Origin: Paenibacillus sp. LHD-38
Lineage (GTDB): Bacteria; Bacillota; Bacilli; Paenibacillales; Paenibacillaceae
Assembly: GCF_031157315.1 (NCBI RefSeq)
Contig: NZ_JAVIFU010000025.1
Coordinates: forward strand, 34,410 to 98,409
Length of the DNA stretch: 64,000 nucleotides
Reading direction: 5' to 3'
The notes beneath the pieces were generated by a model. The model searched no databases, was not told the DNA's origin, and saw nothing but the letters and a program-made list of their open reading frames with translations. Positions 24,948 through 32,450 of this stretch are shown here, in pieces. Made by a program: the position numbers and the translations under genes. Numbering within the stretch: position 1 is the stretch's first letter; each line of letters starts with the position of its first letter.

Positions 24948-25601
24948 ATGCCGAATACAATGACGACGACGTTGCCGCATGCTAAACGCAGGAAGAAGGT
25001 TTTCACGGTTTTTGCCGCTTTTGGCATAGCCATGACATTACTGGCTGGCTGCGGACAAACAGGTACGAGTGAACTGGCGTCTGACGACACCAATGAAGAC
25101 ATCGCAACAATCGCGCCTACGAATGAAGCTGAAGCAGCAAATGCCATGAATGAGGAGGGAAATCCCTTCGCAGCCGCAGGCATTGACGATCCCGCAGCTT
25201 TTATCAAAATGTTCGAGATTGCAAAAGCGGCTGTAGCTGCGGATGAGAAGGCTGCCGTAGCAGAGCTTATCCTGCTGCCGCTGCAAGTAAACGGAGAAAC
25301 GCCTATTACGATTAAATCCAAGGAAGAGTTTATAGAGAAATACGATCAGATCATAACCCCATCCGTGAAGGATGCATTGGCGGCCCAAAAGGTCGATGAT
25401 CTATTTGTCCGAGACCAAGGCGTTATGGTCGGATCAGGCGAGCTTTGGTTCGGCGCATCCGCGGAGGAGCCTCAGGTTTACGGTATCTTGCCGTTAATCC
25501 GGTGCCGATACGATAGAGGCGAATCCATAACGAAGCTGATTTCGGATAAAATTATTGGTCCAGACGTTTTGTTGACACAAGACGATCTGGATATTTTTTG
25601 A
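24948..25601 (+). CDS. Hypothetical lipoprotein
   Basis: Start at ATG 24948, five bases after AAGGAGG. The 217-residue product has an unusually long basic N-terminal stretch (HAKRRKKVF), a hydrophobic core and lipobox LLAGC (C35), so it is probably an exported lipoprotein. An Asp/Glu/Ala/Asn-rich linker follows. The mature part has a helical ADEKAAVAELILLPLQVN segment and a KSKEEFIEKYDQIITPSVKDAL stretch that resembles small NTF2-like or DUF4019-like domains. I do not recognise a named family. Confidence 0.75.
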   Translation: MPNTMTTTLPHAKRRKKVFTVFAAFGIAMTLLAGCGQTGTSELASDDTNEDIATIAPTNEAEAANAMNEEGNPFAAAGIDDPAAFIKMFEIAKAAVAADEKAAVAELILLPLQVNGETPITIKSKEEFIEKYDQIITPSVKDALAAQKVDDLFVRDQGVMVGSGELWFGASAEEPQVYGILPLIRCRYDRGESITKLISDKIIGPDVLLTQDDLDIF

Positions 25602-25619
25602 AACAAACACAAAAAGCAA

Positions 25620-25658
25620 ATGAAAGCGTTGACATTTTTCAATTTAAAGTTATACAAT
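25620..25658 (+). promoter_or_regulatory. Promoter of the GH32 gene with overlapping cre site
   Basis: ATGAAAGCGTTGACA (25620-25634) matches the catabolite-responsive element WTGNAANCGNWNNCW at every position. It covers the -35 TTGACA (25629-25634), and TATACAAT (25651-25658) supplies the -10. CcpA binding here would block RNA polymerase when preferred sugars are present. Confidence 0.8.
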
Positions 25659-25790
25659 CCACTTGCAAACATAAATATTGTCATCTACTCCATTCATAAT
25701 ACACAATATATTTCCCAGGTAAATATTGATAAAAACTCGATACGCTAATTGTGGCTATGGGCTATTTAGCCGAGGAAAGGTGAATTTAGA

Positions 25791-27188
25791 ATGAAAAAGG
25801 ATCTTTATAGGCCGTCATATCATTTTATGCCAGAACGAAATTGGATGAACGATCCGAACGGGACGATTTTTTACGAGGGCCATTATCATTTGTTCTATCA
25901 ATACAATCCTTACGGTGACAAGTGGGGAACCATTCATTGGGGGCATGCTCGAAGCGTGGATCTGGTGAATTGGGAGCATCTTCCGATTGCGCTGTACCCT
26001 TCTACGGAACTTGGCGAAATACATTGCTTCTCCGGCTGCGCCTTACATGACGGGATTGAAGCCAAGATTTTCTATACGAGTATCGGCGAGGGCGAGAGAA
26101 ATCCGGCCACGGGCGCCGAACAGTGGATGGCAACAAGTACAGATGGTTTGCTGAGCTGGAAGAAGCATCCGGGAAATCCCGTCATCACGTCCGGGATTCA
26201 CGGTGGTGCAGATATTAGGGAATGGCGCGATCCTTTCGTATGGCGGAAAGGCGCGGACTGGTTCATGGTTACCGGAGGGGCGTACGAAGGCAAAGGCTGC
26301 GTCACGATTTACAAATCAGCCGACCTCATTAATTGGTCATTCCTAAATTTTCTTTATATAGATCCTGAGGTCGCTCTGTGTGAATGTCCTCTTGTTTATA
26401 ATCAGGATGACAGGTACGTTCTCATCTATTCTCCGGGCGGAGATGTGAAATACTTAACAGGAACACTCACAAATTCTTATCAGTTTGTTCCCGAAACGAA
26501 GGGGACGATCGACCATGCAGGCTTGGAAGGTTACTATGCGCCTAATTTGCTTATAGATGATAAAGGAAGATGTATCCTGTTTGGGTGGATGCCTGATGTT
26601 GCGAGGGGAGATTTCGAAGGCGCTGCAGGTTGGTCGGGCGTACAGGCACTGCCGCGGGAACTTGAATTAACAGCTTCAGGAAAGCTCGCAATGAGGCCCA
26701 TCCCTGAATTTAAGGAGCTGCGCGGACGGCATTCCGGACAGGCAGACCTCTCTGCAGAAGGCGATGGCCTGAGGACAGGCATCGAAGGAAGGGCATTGGA
26801 GCTGATCGCAGAGTTCGACCTTACTGGCGCAGAATCACCGTTCGGCATTGGCGTACTGCGCTCCGAAGACGGCAGGGAAGAGACGCGCATCATTGTTGAT
26901 CCTATCGCTCAACAAATAACGATCGACCGGAGCCATTCAAGTTTGTCGCCACTTCCTCACAGTATGCCAATCACCGGCAATTACGAGGCAAAAGAGGGGC
27001 GGCTAAAGCTCCATGTATTCGTCGATCATTCAACGGTTGAGGTATTCTGCAACGAGACGACATGCTTGTCAGCCAGGGTTTATCCGACGCTGGAGCAAAG
27101 CACGGGAGTGCGGCTGTATGGGAAGCCGGCTCATGCGTCGACTACTCAGTTCGATATCTGGGAACTTTCCGCAACGAAAATAGGTTAG
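25791..27188 (+). CDS. sacA: GH32 sucrose-6-phosphate hydrolase / beta-fructosidase
   Basis: The 465-residue enzyme has the five-bladed propeller motifs of family 32: WMNDPNG with nucleophile D21, FSGCALHDG, EWRDPFVW with the transition-state aspartate, and ECPLV with the acid/base glutamate. A C-terminal beta-sandwich follows (HVFVDHSTVEVFCNE). There is no signal peptide, so it hydrolyses sucrose, sucrose-6-phosphate or imported fructosides inside the cell. No PTS or ABC transporter is adjacent. The perfect cre over its promoter indicates CcpA repression. The symbol reflects the likely role, not proven specificity. Confidence 0.9.
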   Translation: MKKDLYRPSYHFMPERNWMNDPNGTIFYEGHYHLFYQYNPYGDKWGTIHWGHARSVDLVNWEHLPIALYPSTELGEIHCFSGCALHDGIEAKIFYTSIGEGERNPATGAEQWMATSTDGLLSWKKHPGNPVITSGIHGGADIREWRDPFVWRKGADWFMVTGGAYEGKGCVTIYKSADLINWSFLNFLYIDPEVALCECPLVYNQDDRYVLIYSPGGDVKYLTGTLTNSYQFVPETKGTIDHAGLEGYYAPNLLIDDKGRCILFGWMPDVARGDFEGAAGWSGVQALPRELELTASGKLAMRPIPEFKELRGRHSGQADLSAEGDGLRTGIEGRALELIAEFDLTGAESPFGIGVLRSEDGREETRIIVDPIAQQITIDRSHSSLSPLPHSMPITGNYEAKEGRLKLHVFVDHSTVEVFCNETTCLSARVYPTLEQSTGVRLYGKPAHASTTQFDIWELSATKIG

Positions 27189-27232
27189 TACCATACATAA
27201 ATGCCTCTAATCTAGGCATTCAGAATGTACAG

Positions 27233-27262
27233 AAACCCAACGTTTTTTCAAACGTTGGGTTT
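27233..27262 (+). terminator. Terminator of the GH32 gene
   Basis: AAACCCAACGTTT and AAACGTTGGGTTT form a near-perfect stem around TTTTC, followed by CTCTTTAT. It is 44 bp past the stop codon. Confidence 0.8.
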
Positions 27263-27367
27263 CTCTTTATATTTTTGGATTGGTTTAAGTAAGTAAACAC
27301 CAATATTATGGTGGTTGATTTAACATGATCACCCCTGTGCTTGCAGCGGTTATTCACATGTCGGCGG

Positions 27368-29365
27368 CTAAGAGCTGGCAAGCGCATTTCGAAAGGCTAA
27401 AATATATTTGGATTGGTCCAGCGGGTTTACGCCTCGTCGCACCCTCTCTGCCTTCACATCTGGCGGACATTCGCGATAGCCCGCGAAGAAGGTCGCCAAG
27501 GCGCCTCTCCCCTTCGTAAGCGAACCGAATCTTGCAGGAAAATCAAGTGACGTTGCTACCGGCAGCGTTCCTTCGATCTCCATTCGCTCCTGCCTGACGA
27601 CCGGCGTATCAAACTCGCCTCGCATGAGAATCAATTCATTCATAAGCTTGCCGCCCGTCTCCTCCGGAATTGAAAGACGGAACGAGAGCATCGGCTCCAG
27701 CAGCTTTACGCCAGTATGCGATAAGCCATCCATAATGCCCATCGGCGTCGCCAGAGCAAAATCGAGAGGATGCGTATGCCATACATGATGCTCGCCTTCT
27801 ATGAGAGTCACCTTTAGATCTGTTACTTCCCAGCCAAAAAGCCCTTGCTGCAGCGCTTCAGGCACACTGCGGGCTACTTCATGCTGATAGCGTTCGAGCA
27901 GGCGCTCCGAACGGACCGCCGCGCTGTAGGTTAGCCCGCTTCCGCGTTCGCCAGGCTCGATGCGGAACCGCAGAATGGCCCAGCATGGCTTCGGCATCGT
28001 ATAAGCAATAAAACCCTCGCCTATTTGGGCAGGCGTTTCTTTGTAAATGACGGAGGGCTGACCGAATTCAACCTTTAAGCCATACCGATTGTTCAGCAGA
28101 TGAGTCAGAACTTCGATCTGAATCGGACCCATCACCTTGAGATGCAGCTCGCGCTGCTCTTGCAGCCACTGCAAATCCAGCAGCGGATCTTCATCCGCCA
28201 GCTCCTGCAGCGCTGCGACGACTGCCGGGTATTCCGCCTCATTGCTCCACTTCACTTGAACGGTTAGCAGCGGCACAGCCAGCCGCGTCTCACCGGGAAC
28301 ATAATCCGCGCAGCCGATAATATCGCCAATACGCGCCTGGTTCCAGCCGCAAACGGCAGCAATATCGCCGGCTTCCAGCAGTCCGACATCTTCAGCCTTC
28401 TGCCCGTCGATTTTGCGGATCTGTGTAATTTTCTCCTCAAGCTGCTGCGTCTCATTGCGAACGGAATCTCGATTGCGCAAAACGCCGCTATATAAACGCA
28501 CATAGGCGGTCCGCCCCATTACCGCATCACGCTCAATTCGGAATACAACGCCCGACACTGGGCCGTTCGAGACAGTTAACGGCGGGGGGAGGAGCGTTAT
28601 CATCGCCTGCATCAGCGGTTCAATCCCTATTCCTCTGTTTGATGCGCCAAAAAGAACAGGATACAGCTCCCCTTTCTGCGTCAGTGAGGGCAGCTTTTGA
28701 ATCAACTCCTCTCTAGGAAGCGTTCCGCTGTCCAAATAATGGAGAAGCAGCGACTCCTCCCGCTCAGCCACCGTTTCTTCCAGCAGCTGCAAAAAGCCTT
28801 GCGCATCACCCGTATCGTCAGCTGCTAAGTCGAGCACGCTCAGCGCGCCGCTAAAGCTGTCCTCTATACCGAGAGGCGCTTGAACGGGCGCTGCCTGAGG
28901 GGACAGCAAACGCCTGATTCGCTTTAACGTCCCCTGCGGGTCAGCTCCCATTCGGTCCATCTTGTTCACATAAATAAGCGTTGGGATGTTGCGTTCCCGC
29001 AGGGCATGCCAAATAACCTCCGTTTGAGCCTGTACGCCTTCAACCGCCGAAAGGATAAGGACGGCCCCATCCATGACGCGCAGCGATCGCTCCACTTCGG
29101 ATAAAAAATCGACATGGCCGGGTGTATCAACAAGGTTAATCGTCACGCCTTGCCAAGAAAAGCGGGTAGCCGCAGCGCGTACCGAGATTCCCCTAGAGCG
29201 TTCAACTTCCAGAAAGTCCGTCTGGGATGTGCCCGCATCAACGCTGCCAAGTGACCGAATTCGGCCGCTGTGGAATAAAATCTGCTCCGTCGTGGTCGTT
29301 TTCCCCGCGTCAACATGTGCGAATATTCCGATGTTTCGTATATGTTTTGAAGCATTAGTCTCCAT
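27368..29365 (-). CDS. TetM/OtrA-like ribosomal protection GTPase
   Basis: The 665-residue protein is an EF-G-like translational GTPase with G1 AHVDAGKTT, G3 DTPGHVDF and G4 NKMD, then domains II-V ending NPLDQSKYILAFRNALASS. Its length and the ISVRAAATRFSW switch I segment place it with tetracycline-resistance ribosomal protection proteins rather than EF-G. Such proteins evict tetracycline from the ribosome. Chromosomal copies in soil Paenibacillus are common, and whether this one confers resistance cannot be told from sequence. It stands alone, with a family-1 repeat behind its promoter region. Confidence 0.85.
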   Translation of the reverse strand: METNASKHIRNIGIFAHVDAGKTTTTEQILFHSGRIRSLGSVDAGTSQTDFLEVERSRGISVRAAATRFSWQGVTINLVDTPGHVDFLSEVERSLRVMDGAVLILSAVEGVQAQTEVIWHALRERNIPTLIYVNKMDRMGADPQGTLKRIRRLLSPQAAPVQAPLGIEDSFSGALSVLDLAADDTGDAQGFLQLLEETVAEREESLLLHYLDSGTLPREELIQKLPSLTQKGELYPVLFGASNRGIGIEPLMQAMITLLPPPLTVSNGPVSGVVFRIERDAVMGRTAYVRLYSGVLRNRDSVRNETQQLEEKITQIRKIDGQKAEDVGLLEAGDIAAVCGWNQARIGDIIGCADYVPGETRLAVPLLTVQVKWSNEAEYPAVVAALQELADEDPLLDLQWLQEQRELHLKVMGPIQIEVLTHLLNNRYGLKVEFGQPSVIYKETPAQIGEGFIAYTMPKPCWAILRFRIEPGERGSGLTYSAAVRSERLLERYQHEVARSVPEALQQGLFGWEVTDLKVTLIEGEHHVWHTHPLDFALATPMGIMDGLSHTGVKLLEPMLSFRLSIPEETGGKLMNELILMRGEFDTPVVRQERMEIEGTLPVATSLDFPARFGSLTKGRGALATFFAGYRECPPDVKAERVRRGVNPLDQSKYILAFRNALASS

Positions 29366-29430
29366 TTTGCATGTCTCCCCTAACTCGCTCGTCCTTTCCT
29401 TATCCTAACCCTGAAAGCGCCTTCCAGCAA

Positions 29431-29481
29431 GCGTAAACGGCTGTCACTGCTCTCTTCGGCAATTGCAGCAGATAAAGAGGA
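29431..29481 (+). repeat. Dispersed family-1 element, short degenerate form (copy C)
   Basis: It begins GCGTAAACGGCTGTC directly after CAA (29428-29430) and ends GATAAAGAGGA before CAA (29482-29484). The middle is diverged (GGCAATTGCAGCA). It lies upstream of the TetM-like gene. Confidence 0.55.
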
Positions 29482-29491
29482 CAAATAAAGC

Positions 29492-29532
29492 AAAAAACGG
29501 CCTATCCCAGCAATCGCCCGGATAAGCCGTTT
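29492..29532 (-). terminator. Terminator of the yceI-like gene
   Basis: AAACGGCTTATCC and GGATAGGCCGTTT arms form a stem with one bulge, followed on the minus strand by six T residues, 22 bp past the YceI stop. Confidence 0.85.
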
Positions 29533-29553
29533 ACAAGATAGCTAAAGTTAAAA

Positions 29554-30087
29554 TTAGCCTTGTTGGGCCGCTTCAATATCAATCGAGACTTTCACTTCAT
29601 CGCCGATAAGGACGCCGCCCGTTTCCAATACAGCATTATAAGTTAAGCCGTAATCGCTGCGTTTAAGGCTGCCCGTAGCGCTGAAGCCCACTTTTTCATT
29701 GCCCCATGGGTCTTTGCCCGCGCCCTCGAAGCTAACGGCAAATTTCTCGGAGCGCGTTACGCCATGCAGGCTCACGTCGCCGACAACGGAATACTCGCCA
29801 TCATCTGTTTTCGTAATAGCCGTCGATGTAAAAACGAGAGACGGATGTTTCTCTATGTCAAAGAAATCGGGTGTACGAAGATGTGCGTCACGGTCTTTGT
29901 TGCGTGTGTCTACGCTGTTAAGGTCGATTGTCAGCTGAATGTCTGCAGAAGTCAGATCATCGGCGTCAGCTGCAATATTTGCTTCGAAAGCGTGAAAAGA
30001 GCCTTTTACCTTTGCGATCATCATATGCTTTACTGAGAAATCAATACTGCTGTGCGTTGCGTCAACGATCCATTGTGATTTGGCCAT
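29554..30087 (-). CDS. YceI-family protein
   Basis: The 177-residue protein has the lipocalin-like YceI pattern: WIVDATHSSIDFSVKHMMIAKVKG at the start, RNKDRDAHLRTPDFFDIEKHPSLVF in the middle and SDYGLTYNAVLETGGVLIGDEVKVSIDIEA at the end. Family members bind long-chain isoprenoids or fatty amides. This one has no signal peptide and is likely cytoplasmic. GAGGAGATTTAAC gives the ribosome site. Its promoter carries a palindrome over the -35, so it is probably under a dedicated repressor. Confidence 0.9.
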   Translation of the reverse strand: MAKSQWIVDATHSSIDFSVKHMMIAKVKGSFHAFEANIAADADDLTSADIQLTIDLNSVDTRNKDRDAHLRTPDFFDIEKHPSLVFTSTAITKTDDGEYSVVGDVSLHGVTRSEKFAVSFEGAGKDPWGNEKVGFSATGSLKRSDYGLTYNAVLETGGVLIGDEVKVSIDIEAAQQG

Positions 30088-30167
30088 GTTAAATCTCCTC
30101 CTATGAATACGTGTTTTATAATTTACTTACTTTTTACAATGTACTAACTTTTATTATGTATAATCAC

Positions 30168-30197
30168 ATATTATTGCTTTGACACAAATTTGTCAAA
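30168..30197 (-). promoter_or_regulatory. yceI promoter with palindromic operator over the -35
   Basis: Minus-strand TTGACA (30191-30196) and TAATAT (30168-30173) are exactly 17 bp apart. The palindrome TTTGACA-CAAATT-TGTCAAA (30178-30197) covers the -35, a typical repressor position. Downstream, two TACTNACTTTT motifs (near 30124 and 30142) may be further binding sites. The regulator is not identified. Confidence 0.6.
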
Positions 30198-30245
30198 TAT
30201 ATTTTTGCGTTTTCCCCGTAAATCCATATGGCCATATTTGCTCAA

Positions 30246-30296
30246 GCGTAAGCGGCTCATGCCGTACTCTGCAGCAAAATTTCGCGTAGATATATA
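30246..30296 (+). repeat. Dispersed family-1 element, short form (copy D)
   Basis: After CAA (30243-30245) it reads GCGTAAGCGGCTCATGCCGT, then GCAGCAAAATTTCGCGTAGA and TATATAATA. The right border merges with the following terminator, so its end is uncertain. Confidence 0.65.
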
Positions 30297-30298
30297 AT

Positions 30299-30346
30299 AA
30301 AAAAAGGGACACCCTGGAAGTAAAACAACTTCCTGATGTCCCTTTG
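30299..30346 (-). terminator. Terminator of the MATE gene
   Basis: AAAGGGACA-CAGGAAGT and ACTTCC-GG-TGTCCCTTT pair as a long stem, followed on the minus strand by seven T residues. Confidence 0.85.
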
Positions 30347-30357
30347 CTTATAGCCGT

Positions 30358-31761
30358 CTATCCTTGCAAAACCGCCGGCTTATCCTTATGCTCGCGCTTG
30401 ACCAGCGCATGCTTCTCCCACGCTCTGCTGCGCCAGCGGAAAAACATAATAAACGCGCGCAGCCATTCATCCGCGGCAATCGCCAGCCAAATGCCGGCCA
30501 AACCTAAATCCAATACAAAGATGAAAAAGTAACCGAGCGGCAGGCTCATCGCTACCATCGAGAACATGCCAATCCAGAGCGGATATTTGGCATCCCCCGT
30601 TGCACGCAGGGAATTGACGAGCACAATGTTGATTGTACGTCCTGTCTCCAGCACGATGCTCAGCAGCAGAACGTTTATCCCTAACCGGATGATCTCCTCG
30701 TCATCCGTAAACATTCGCATCAGCGGCTCGCGAAATGCGATGACGAGCAGCACAGCGAATAAAGTTACACCGCTTGCCCAGCGTACGCTTTTCCAAACCC
30801 GGTGATAGGCTGTCGTTTGCTCGCCTGCCCCGACAAGCCGGCCGACGATAATCGATGTACCCATGCCGATCGCAAAAGCAAACAAATAAGTAAACATCGA
30901 AATGTTATTCGCGTAATTTTTGGCTGCAAGCGAGGCTGCGCCAAGATAAGTCGCATAATATAAGAAAACGATCTGACAGGCTTGGTACATCACCTGCTCC
31001 AATGCAGACGGTATGCCGATTTTCAAAATTTTAGCGATATACTCCTTCGACAAGGCAAAATAGTAGTGCAGCTCTACCCTCACCGACATAATTCGATACA
31101 GCATCCAGAAGAAAACGACCAGCGCTAACGCGCGGCTGATGACGGATGACAGCGCCGCACCCTGTACGCCCATCTCCGGAAAGCCGAACTTACCGAATAT
31201 GAGCAAATAGTTAAAGATAATATGAACGACATTCATGCCAAGCGATACAAACATCGCTTCCTTCGTAAAGCCATGCACGCGAATAATCGCCGAGATGGAG
31301 TTAATAATCGCTTGCAGGAAAATCATCCCGCCTACGATCGATAGATAGCTTTTGGCATGGACGAGGATCTCGCCCTGCAAATTCAAGGTCTGCAGCAATT
31401 GACCTCCAAACAGCACGAACGTTAAGCTTATAAGCAGTCCGACCGCTAGATTGAGCGTTACGGCAAGAGCTGATATTTTTGCGGCTTCTATAAACTTTCG
31501 AGACCCGATATATTGCGCAACGACGATCGACGCCCCGTTACCGATGACCTCCAGCAGCAAAATGGCGATATGCAAATATTGATTGGCTGCCCCGACGCCG
31601 GATACGGCATTATCCGAAATCGCGCTAAGCATGAGCGTATCCGCGATTCCCATGAGCATAAACAAAAAGATTTCCAAAAATATAGGCCATGTCAGGAAAA
31701 ACAAGTTAATGCCCTTCTGCTCCTGCTGCCCTTGTCCTTTACCGGCTTCTGCCGTTGTCAT
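30358..31761 (-). CDS. MATE-family efflux transporter
   Basis: The 467-residue membrane protein has about twelve helices in two repeats. It has the MATE features FFLTWPIFLEIFLFMLMGIADTLMLSAISDNAVSGVGAANQ at the start and GIPSALEQVMYQACQIVFLYYATYLG opening the second half. It exports cationic drugs or metabolites using a Na+ or H+ gradient. It is a single-gene unit with its own terminator, and no regulator gene is adjacent. Confidence 0.92.
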   Translation of the reverse strand: MTTAEAGKGQGQQEQKGINLFFLTWPIFLEIFLFMLMGIADTLMLSAISDNAVSGVGAANQYLHIAILLLEVIGNGASIVVAQYIGSRKFIEAAKISALAVTLNLAVGLLISLTFVLFGGQLLQTLNLQGEILVHAKSYLSIVGGMIFLQAIINSISAIIRVHGFTKEAMFVSLGMNVVHIIFNYLLIFGKFGFPEMGVQGAALSSVISRALALVVFFWMLYRIMSVRVELHYYFALSKEYIAKILKIGIPSALEQVMYQACQIVFLYYATYLGAASLAAKNYANNISMFTYLFAFAIGMGTSIIVGRLVGAGEQTTAYHRVWKSVRWASGVTLFAVLLVIAFREPLMRMFTDDEEIIRLGINVLLLSIVLETGRTINIVLVNSLRATGDAKYPLWIGMFSMVAMSLPLGYFFIFVLDLGLAGIWLAIAADEWLRAFIMFFRWRSRAWEKHALVKREHKDKPAVLQG

Positions 31762-31920
31762 GTTGTCACCTTCTTCTAATAGGAAAAGTAAAGCACAAGG
31801 TATCGTAGCATATCGAGAGGGCTATTGCACGTTAGAAATGCGCTTTTACACGAATAAAATGTTGGCAGTTTCGATATAAGCACATTGATAAATAAAAACA
31901 GAATGTCCTTATATATAAAA

Positions 31921-31963
31921 AAAGACTATTCTAAAGCCGTCAAAACGGCCTTCGAACAGTCTT
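31921..31963 (-). terminator. Terminator of the acidic mini-protein gene
   Basis: AAGACTGTTC-AAGGCCGT and ACGGCTTTAGAATAGTCTT form a long imperfect stem followed by seven T residues on the minus strand. Confidence 0.85.
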
Positions 31964-31993
31964 CCTCTTTATAATTTAAAATGATAGATATCA

Positions 31994-32167
31994 TTATTGC
32001 TCTTCAGACTCTTCTTCAGCAGCTTCTTCCTCAGCCGCCTCTTCTTCCGCTTCCTCTGCAGCATCTTCCTCTACCGCAGCAGCTGCTTCTTCCGCCGGAG
32101 CCTCTTCTGAAATGAGTTCTGCGGTCTCTTCCGCACCTTCTTGAACTACTTCTTCCTCTTGGCTCAT
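31994..32167 (-). CDS. Very acidic Glu/Ala-rich 57-residue protein
   Basis: The ATG at 32167 lies seven bases after GGAGG, and a strong terminator follows, so this is a real transcription and translation unit despite low complexity. The protein starts MSQEEEVVQEGAEETAELIS and then consists almost only of Glu and Ala with two Asp and a final SEEQ. It has no basic residues and no hydrophobic core, so it is probably disordered. I do not recognise it. A role as a charge-based binder or nucleic-acid mimic is possible but not supported. Confidence 0.7.
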   Translation of the reverse strand: MSQEEEVVQEGAEETAELISEEAPAEEAAAAVEEDAAEEAEEEAAEEEAAEEESEEQ

Positions 32168-32235
32168 ATTATTCACCTCCTACTTCTTATTACCTTAATA
32201 ATAGCGCTTTCATAGAACTAAACAAGGGGGGTAAA

Positions 32236-32271
32236 ATGTCGCTTTATAAGAAGTATTTCCGCATTTTGTAG
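32236..32271 (+). CDS. Possible 11-residue leader peptide ahead of the multicopper oxidase
   Basis: ATG 32236 is four bases after GGGGGG and encodes MSLYKKYFRIL, ending TAG at 32269. It lies 38 bp ahead of a hairpin-T5 structure inside the leader of the oxidase gene. The peptide is not rich in one amino acid, so classic attenuation is not obvious. Too short for firm support. Confidence 0.3.
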   Translation: MSLYKKYFRIL

Positions 32272-32308
32272 CGTTCGATTCCATTCGCGGTCATTCGACG
32301 AATATCCC

Positions 32309-32351
32309 CCGCCACAGGTCTAGGACTTCGTTCAGACCTACGGCGGTTTTT
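32309..32351 (+). terminator. Terminator-like hairpin in the multicopper oxidase leader
   Basis: CCGCC-AGGTCT and AGACCT-GGCGG pair with a 10-nt loop and are followed by five T residues. No plus-strand gene lies upstream, so the hairpin sits within a leader and may be an attenuator for the gene starting at 32451. Confidence 0.6.
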
Positions 32352-32450
32352 CAATTCTCGCGAACTAGATAAGATGAAATACGACTAGTAAACGGTTTCT
32401 TCTATAGAGCCTACAAACGCAGAAAAACAATTCTTCAGGAGGCTATTTCG

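Noticed and set aside
27368..29365. Calling the TetM-like gene a tetracycline resistance determinant
   Set aside because: Family membership is clear, but resistance cannot be inferred from sequence for a lone chromosomal homologue without regulatory leader.
32198..32212. cre-like TGAAAGCGCT upstream of the acidic mini-protein gene
   Set aside because: The last conserved C of the consensus is missing and no promoter could be aligned to it.
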